A stretch of 9,802 bases of DNA from a candidate division CSSED10-310 bacterium (GTDB lineage Bacteria; CSSED10-310; JAFGJC01). The position numbers were made by a program, and so were the translations under genes. The notes under the pieces were generated by a model that did no database searches, had not been told where the DNA came from, and worked only from the letters and a program-made list of their open reading frames with translations. Positions 6,916-9,802 of the stretch are shown piece after piece (within the stretch, counting starts at the first letter, position 1; every line of letters starts with the position of its first letter). The stretch lies in assembly GCA_016929305.1 (NCBI GenBank), contig JAFGJC010000454.1, positions 1 to 9,802 on the forward strand, written 5' to 3'.

Positions 6916-9570
6916 TCAAACAGTGGTGGATCCAAGACATCGTTGTGCCAGTGTAAGTGCATTCAAAAGATCCTTTCTGCCATTTTCAGTCAATGCTTTA
7001 TTCAAAACATCGATTGCTTTATTGGCATACAGAACTGCATTCTCACTATCACCGGAAAGCTGATATGTATGAGCAAGAAATGCCTGGATTTCCGCAATAT
7101 CTGGTTTCAATTCCGTGCGATCATCGAAGCGAATCAACTCTTCAATAATCGATGCGGCTTTTTCATAAAGAATCAATGCATTTTCCAATTGCTGACGATC
7201 GCGAGTGATGTGTGCCTGGTAAACGTGTATCCTGGCGAGATCTTTCATTAATTCCTGCCGGTTTTCTTCGAAAACAAGCCGTTCTTTAATCTGGAATGCC
7301 TCATTGAACAAATCTCCTGCTGAAACCAAATCATTACACTCATATACCAGGATACCTTTATTGAATAAGACATTTGCCAATTCATTCAGCAAGTCTGTTC
7401 TGCCTTCTTGAAAGATCAGTCGTTTCCTGATGGCGATTGATTTGTCATATAAAGTCAGCGAGTCATCGATTTTCTGGAGTTCTTTGATTGCGTTGGCTTT
7501 ATTGACATAAATTTTCACCAATTGATCTGCCAGTTCCCATCTGCCATTATCATGAACCAGCCCTTCAACGATTGCGATACTTAGGTCATAATGTGTTATC
7601 GCTTCTGCAGGATAACCCATCATATATTTCAGATTTGCTTTGTTGATATAGACTTGCGCCAGGTTAAAAGCATAATGCATCAATCCGTGTTTGTCGGCAA
7701 GTTTTTCCCTCACGGCAAGCGCTTTGTCAAACAAAACCATAGCTTCGTTAAAATCGCCTAGATTTCTTAGGAGTGTGCCTTTATTCATATAAGCCTTTGC
7801 CAGCTCATCGGCGTTAACAGCCGAATAATTTTCTTCCATTATTTTTTCGCGTATCATTATCGTCTTATCATAGTAAATAAGTGCCCGTTTAAGTTCCCCC
7901 ATCACAAACAACGTATTAGCTTTACATATATAAACAGTGGCGAGATTGTCTTGAGTATTCGGATCTGATGATTGCCCAGTCAGAGTTTCCCGTATGGCGA
8001 TTGCTTGATCGAAAAGAATAACCGCCTCATTGTATTGATGTTGAGAATGCAGGCAATTTCCTTTACTAATGTATACTGACGCCAATTTGTTGGCATTGTT
8101 AGAAGAGGGGTTATTTTGAAGCAACTGATCCAAAATCCCGGTAGCCTCATCGAAGAGAGCAACCGCGCCCGGGTAATCTTCTATTGATCGGTGGACGCTG
8201 GCTTTATTAATCAGCAGGGATACAAAATCCTCTCTGAGATCTTCTCTGCCGGCATTCACAAGCCGTCTAAACTCCAGCGCCGCATCCTCATAGATTTCCA
8301 GATCGGTAAGGATCTGCGCTTTTCCAGATCCTCCCCGTGCGGGTAAAGCTCTCAGAACATCCAGCGATTTGTTTGCTTCCCGATAGCCCTTCTCCAACCA
8401 TTTCTGTGGATCATCCCAGGTAACACCGGTCCCTTTCATCATTCGTTCATAAGGTACGGACATCGAGCCGGTATCATCGGTAACAACTGGTTTTTGACGC
8501 GGATAGATTGTACCTGATGACTCGTTGTAAATTTCCATCAGATTGTCAGCCGCATCTTCCATATTTTTCCATCGATCGTCTGGGTTTTCCTGAAAACAGC
8601 GATCGAGGACATCAATAAACCGTTGCGGAATTGGAAACCCCCTCGGCGTCACGGGCTGATTTTTCAAACCTTCAATAACCGCTGCGGCAACATATCCGTA
8701 CCGCCATGTCACCTTTTCAAGCAACATTTCCAGTATGGATACTCCCCAGCTCCATATATCGGTTGTAAAAGTCAATTTGTTGAACATCGCCTGTTCCGGC
8801 GAACAGTATGCCAGGGTCATGCCTCCCGTACTGACATATTTCGAAAATGACGTTGACGTTGACGATGACTTTCTGACACCACCTTCGAAGCATGCTCGAG
8901 CGAGTCCGAAATCCGTAACTTTTGCAATGCCATCGTTTGTCATCAGCACATTGGACGGTTTGATATCCTGATGAATCACATTTCTGTCATGGGCAGCCTG
9001 AAGCGCCCATGCAATCTGAATGGCAATATCCAGTATTTGTTCCATAGATGAAATTCTTGATGTTTGTATCCAGCGACGCAATGATCCCCCTGGCACAAAC
9101 TCAGAAAATATGGCCAGACGATCGTCAATGGTGCGGCAAAAACGGCAAGCCGCCAAATTGGGGTGAAGCGGCAGATCAATCCAGGTACGAAGCTCTCTTA
9201 AAAACAACCTACGTTTTTTAGGATTATCAAGCGCTGAATGTAACAGAGTCTTAACAGCAAAAAAATCCCCTTTTGAAGACAACAATTCAACCAGATACAC
9301 AGTACCCATTCCACCTTGTCCAAGTATATCCCGGACAATATAGCGATCGAGTAGTTTATATCCGATGGGCCATTGACTCGCAGACAACTCGGTTCTTTCA
9401 TTTTTCCCGTTTGCAAATTCAACGAACTTATATTGATCGTTCACCGATTCCGTCAAACGCTGAGATTCGGATACATATTGATTTGAACTACTTCCAGCTC
9501 GGTTTTTTGAAGCATGATCTTCAATCGGTTTTTGCTGCTTTATAGTTTTATCATTCATCTCCGATTCCAT
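6916..9570 (-). CDS. Hanks-type serine/threonine protein kinase with C-terminal TPR array
   Basis: 884 residues. Residues 1-70 are polar and probably disordered. The kinase domain (about 76-345) shows the glycine loop GQGGMGTVY (84-92), the ATP-binding lysine in AVK (K107), an alpha-C Glu in LRELRTW (E126), the catalytic loop HQDIKPSN (H200, D202, K204, N207), DFG (220-222), SPE (257-259), DIWSWG (271-276) and a conserved Arg at 333. It should be active. The catalytic HRD is HQD, and the activation loop carries a run of Ser/Thr (235-248). About 60 linker residues follow, then nine full 47-residue TPR units (449-871). No membrane segment or signal peptide is seen, unlike the many bacterial kinases that span the membrane, so it is probably a cytosolic kinase recruiting partners by TPR. 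ATG 9570 is used; its ribosome site is poor, and Met5 (9558) is an alternative. Confidence 0.94.
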   Translation of the reverse strand: MESEMNDKTIKQQKPIEDHASKNRAGSSSNQYVSESQRLTESVNDQYKFVEFANGKNERTELSASQWPIGYKLLDRYIVRDILGQGGMGTVYLVELLSSKGDFFAVKTLLHSALDNPKKRRLFLRELRTWIDLPLHPNLAACRFCRTIDDRLAIFSEFVPGGSLRRWIQTSRISSMEQILDIAIQIAWALQAAHDRNVIHQDIKPSNVLMTNDGIAKVTDFGLARACFEGGVRKSSSTSTSFSKYVSTGGMTLAYCSPEQAMFNKLTFTTDIWSWGVSILEMLLEKVTWRYGYVAAAVIEGLKNQPVTPRGFPIPQRFIDVLDRCFQENPDDRWKNMEDAADNLMEIYNESSGTIYPRQKPVVTDDTGSMSVPYERMMKGTGVTWDDPQKWLEKGYREANKSLDVLRALPARGGSGKAQILTDLEIYEDAALEFRRLVNAGREDLREDFVSLLINKASVHRSIEDYPGAVALFDEATGILDQLLQNNPSSNNANKLASVYISKGNCLHSQHQYNEAVILFDQAIAIRETLTGQSSDPNTQDNLATVYICKANTLFVMGELKRALIYYDKTIMIREKIMEENYSAVNADELAKAYMNKGTLLRNLGDFNEAMVLFDKALAVREKLADKHGLMHYAFNLAQVYINKANLKYMMGYPAEAITHYDLSIAIVEGLVHDNGRWELADQLVKIYVNKANAIKELQKIDDSLTLYDKSIAIRKRLIFQEGRTDLLNELANVLFNKGILVYECNDLVSAGDLFNEAFQIKERLVFEENRQELMKDLARIHVYQAHITRDRQQLENALILYEKAASIIEELIRFDDRTELKPDIAEIQAFLAHTYQLSGDSENAVLYANKAIDVLNKALTENGRKDLLNALTLAQRCLGSTTV
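6958..8226 (-). repeat. Nine in-frame 141-bp coding repeats (47-residue TPR units) of the kinase
   Basis: Repeat starts fall at residues 449, 496, 543, 590, 637, 684, 731, 778 and 825, always 47 apart, and a broken tenth begins at 872. The consensus is LAxVYINKANxLxxMGxxxEA for helix A, then IxLYDKAIAIREKL for helix B, then about a dozen linker residues often containing GRxEL. The core (the G and A spacing of helices A and B) is that of tetratricopeptide repeats. The period is 13 longer than the canonical 34. The periodicity is maintained in the protein, while the DNA copies are diverged. Confidence 0.88.
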
Positions 9571-9798
9571 ATAGTAATCGATTTGATTTTCCCAGAAACC
9601 AAGGTCTACATCAAATGTTTGTTTTGTATTATTAACCGGTTATCGAAAAAAATACTTTGAATTTTCCTTGTCTTTCCTGTAAACAATCAGGGATATGGGT
9701 TGTTGGTAGATTTTAAGAGGGCTTTTCAATTCTGCATTTATGATTAGTTTTCCACATATCACATTGATTTTATTTTAAATCATTTTCAGGAGGATTTA
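9571..9798. other. AT-rich divergent intergenic control region
   Basis: This 228-base spacer separates the leftward kinase gene from a rightward gene starting at 9799, so it should contain both promoters. It is AT-rich. Candidate elements are weak: TATGAT at 9739-9744 as a rightward -10 box without a good -35 box, and leftward TTTACA at 9678-9683 as a -35 box without a well-spaced -10 box. There is no RNA-gene-like stem and no small ORF with a ribosome site. Confidence 0.5.
9633..9642. promoter_or_regulatory. Perfect 10-bp palindrome TAACCGGTTA, possible operator
   Basis: TAACCGGTTA is a perfect 10-base inverted repeat in the divergent spacer, 63 bases before the kinase start codon and about 157 before the rightward start. 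It is followed by TCGAAAAAAATA. Its position fits an operator for either gene. No T-tract accompanies it, so it is not a terminator. A 10-base palindrome can occur by chance at this AT content, so the call is tentative. Confidence 0.25.
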
Positions 9799-9802
9799 AT
9801 GA
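9799..9802 (+). CDS. Start of a rightward gene cut by the window edge
   Basis: ATG at 9799-9801 is preceded by a full AGGAGG at 9788-9793, with a five-base spacer. This is the best ribosome site in the window, and it follows an AT-rich leader, so a gene very probably begins here, divergent from the kinase. Only the start codon is visible, so nothing can be said about the product. Confidence 0.7.

Noticed and set aside
6907..6924. Hairpin ACTGTTT-TTTC-AAACAGT at the end of the kinase gene as a terminator
   Set aside because: The 7-bp stem is AT-rich, overlaps the last codons and stop of the kinase, and is not followed by a T-tract on the minus strand.
6700..7251. 183-residue plus-strand open frame spanning the tpx/kinase junction
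   Set aside because: It lies antisense to the start of tpx and the TPR end of the kinase, has Cys/Phe-rich non-protein-like composition, and no ribosome site; it is a shadow frame.
8623..8971. Two plus-strand open frames (8623-8850 and 8735-8971) antisense to the kinase domain
   Set aside because: They lie opposite conserved kinase motifs, have no ribosome sites, and are explained by the sense gene.

Overview
This is a bacterial chromosomal fragment with a modest GC content (mid-40s percent by eye), good Shine-Dalgarno sites and dense coding. It resembles genomes of environmental, structurally complex Gram-negative bacteria, such as Desulfobacterota-like or uncultivated candidate lineages, where plant-type sucrose synthase, TPR-bearing Hanks kinases and secreted repeat propellers occur together. 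The lineage cannot be fixed from this sequence alone. There is no transposase, integrase, phage gene, rRNA, tRNA or CRISPR array.

Left side, plus strand (1-4685). The window opens inside the last 38 codons of a gene that looks like a HAD-type sucrose-phosphate phosphatase. Nine bases later comes a complete 798-residue sucrose synthase with its GT-B active-site residues intact. Together they form the end of a sucrose synthesis/breakdown operon. After 64 bases comes a secreted protein of about 698 residues, built from fourteen consecutive repeats of 39 residues each and probably folding as one or two beta-propellers. It ends in a separate beta-rich domain that I do not recognise.

Right side, minus strand (4686-9570). 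The propeller gene meets an unrecognised 443-residue minus-strand gene stop codon to stop codon, with no base between them. To its right are an AT-rich spacer, a very strong intrinsic terminator (15 bp perfect stem plus T-rich tail), thiol peroxidase tpx, and an 884-residue Ser/Thr protein kinase fused to nine 47-residue TPR units. The kinase may be cotranscribed with tpx across a 98-base gap. The terminator lies directly after tpx and isolates it from the unknown gene.

Right edge (9571-9802). An AT-rich divergent control region contains a 10 bp palindrome. It ends in a textbook AGGAGG site and the ATG of a rightward gene that lies outside the window.

No CRISPR-like, retron-like or evident defence system is visible. 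The least explained items are the orphan 443-residue protein, the C-terminal domain of the propeller protein, and the two genes whose protein repeats keep an exact period without any insertion or deletion.
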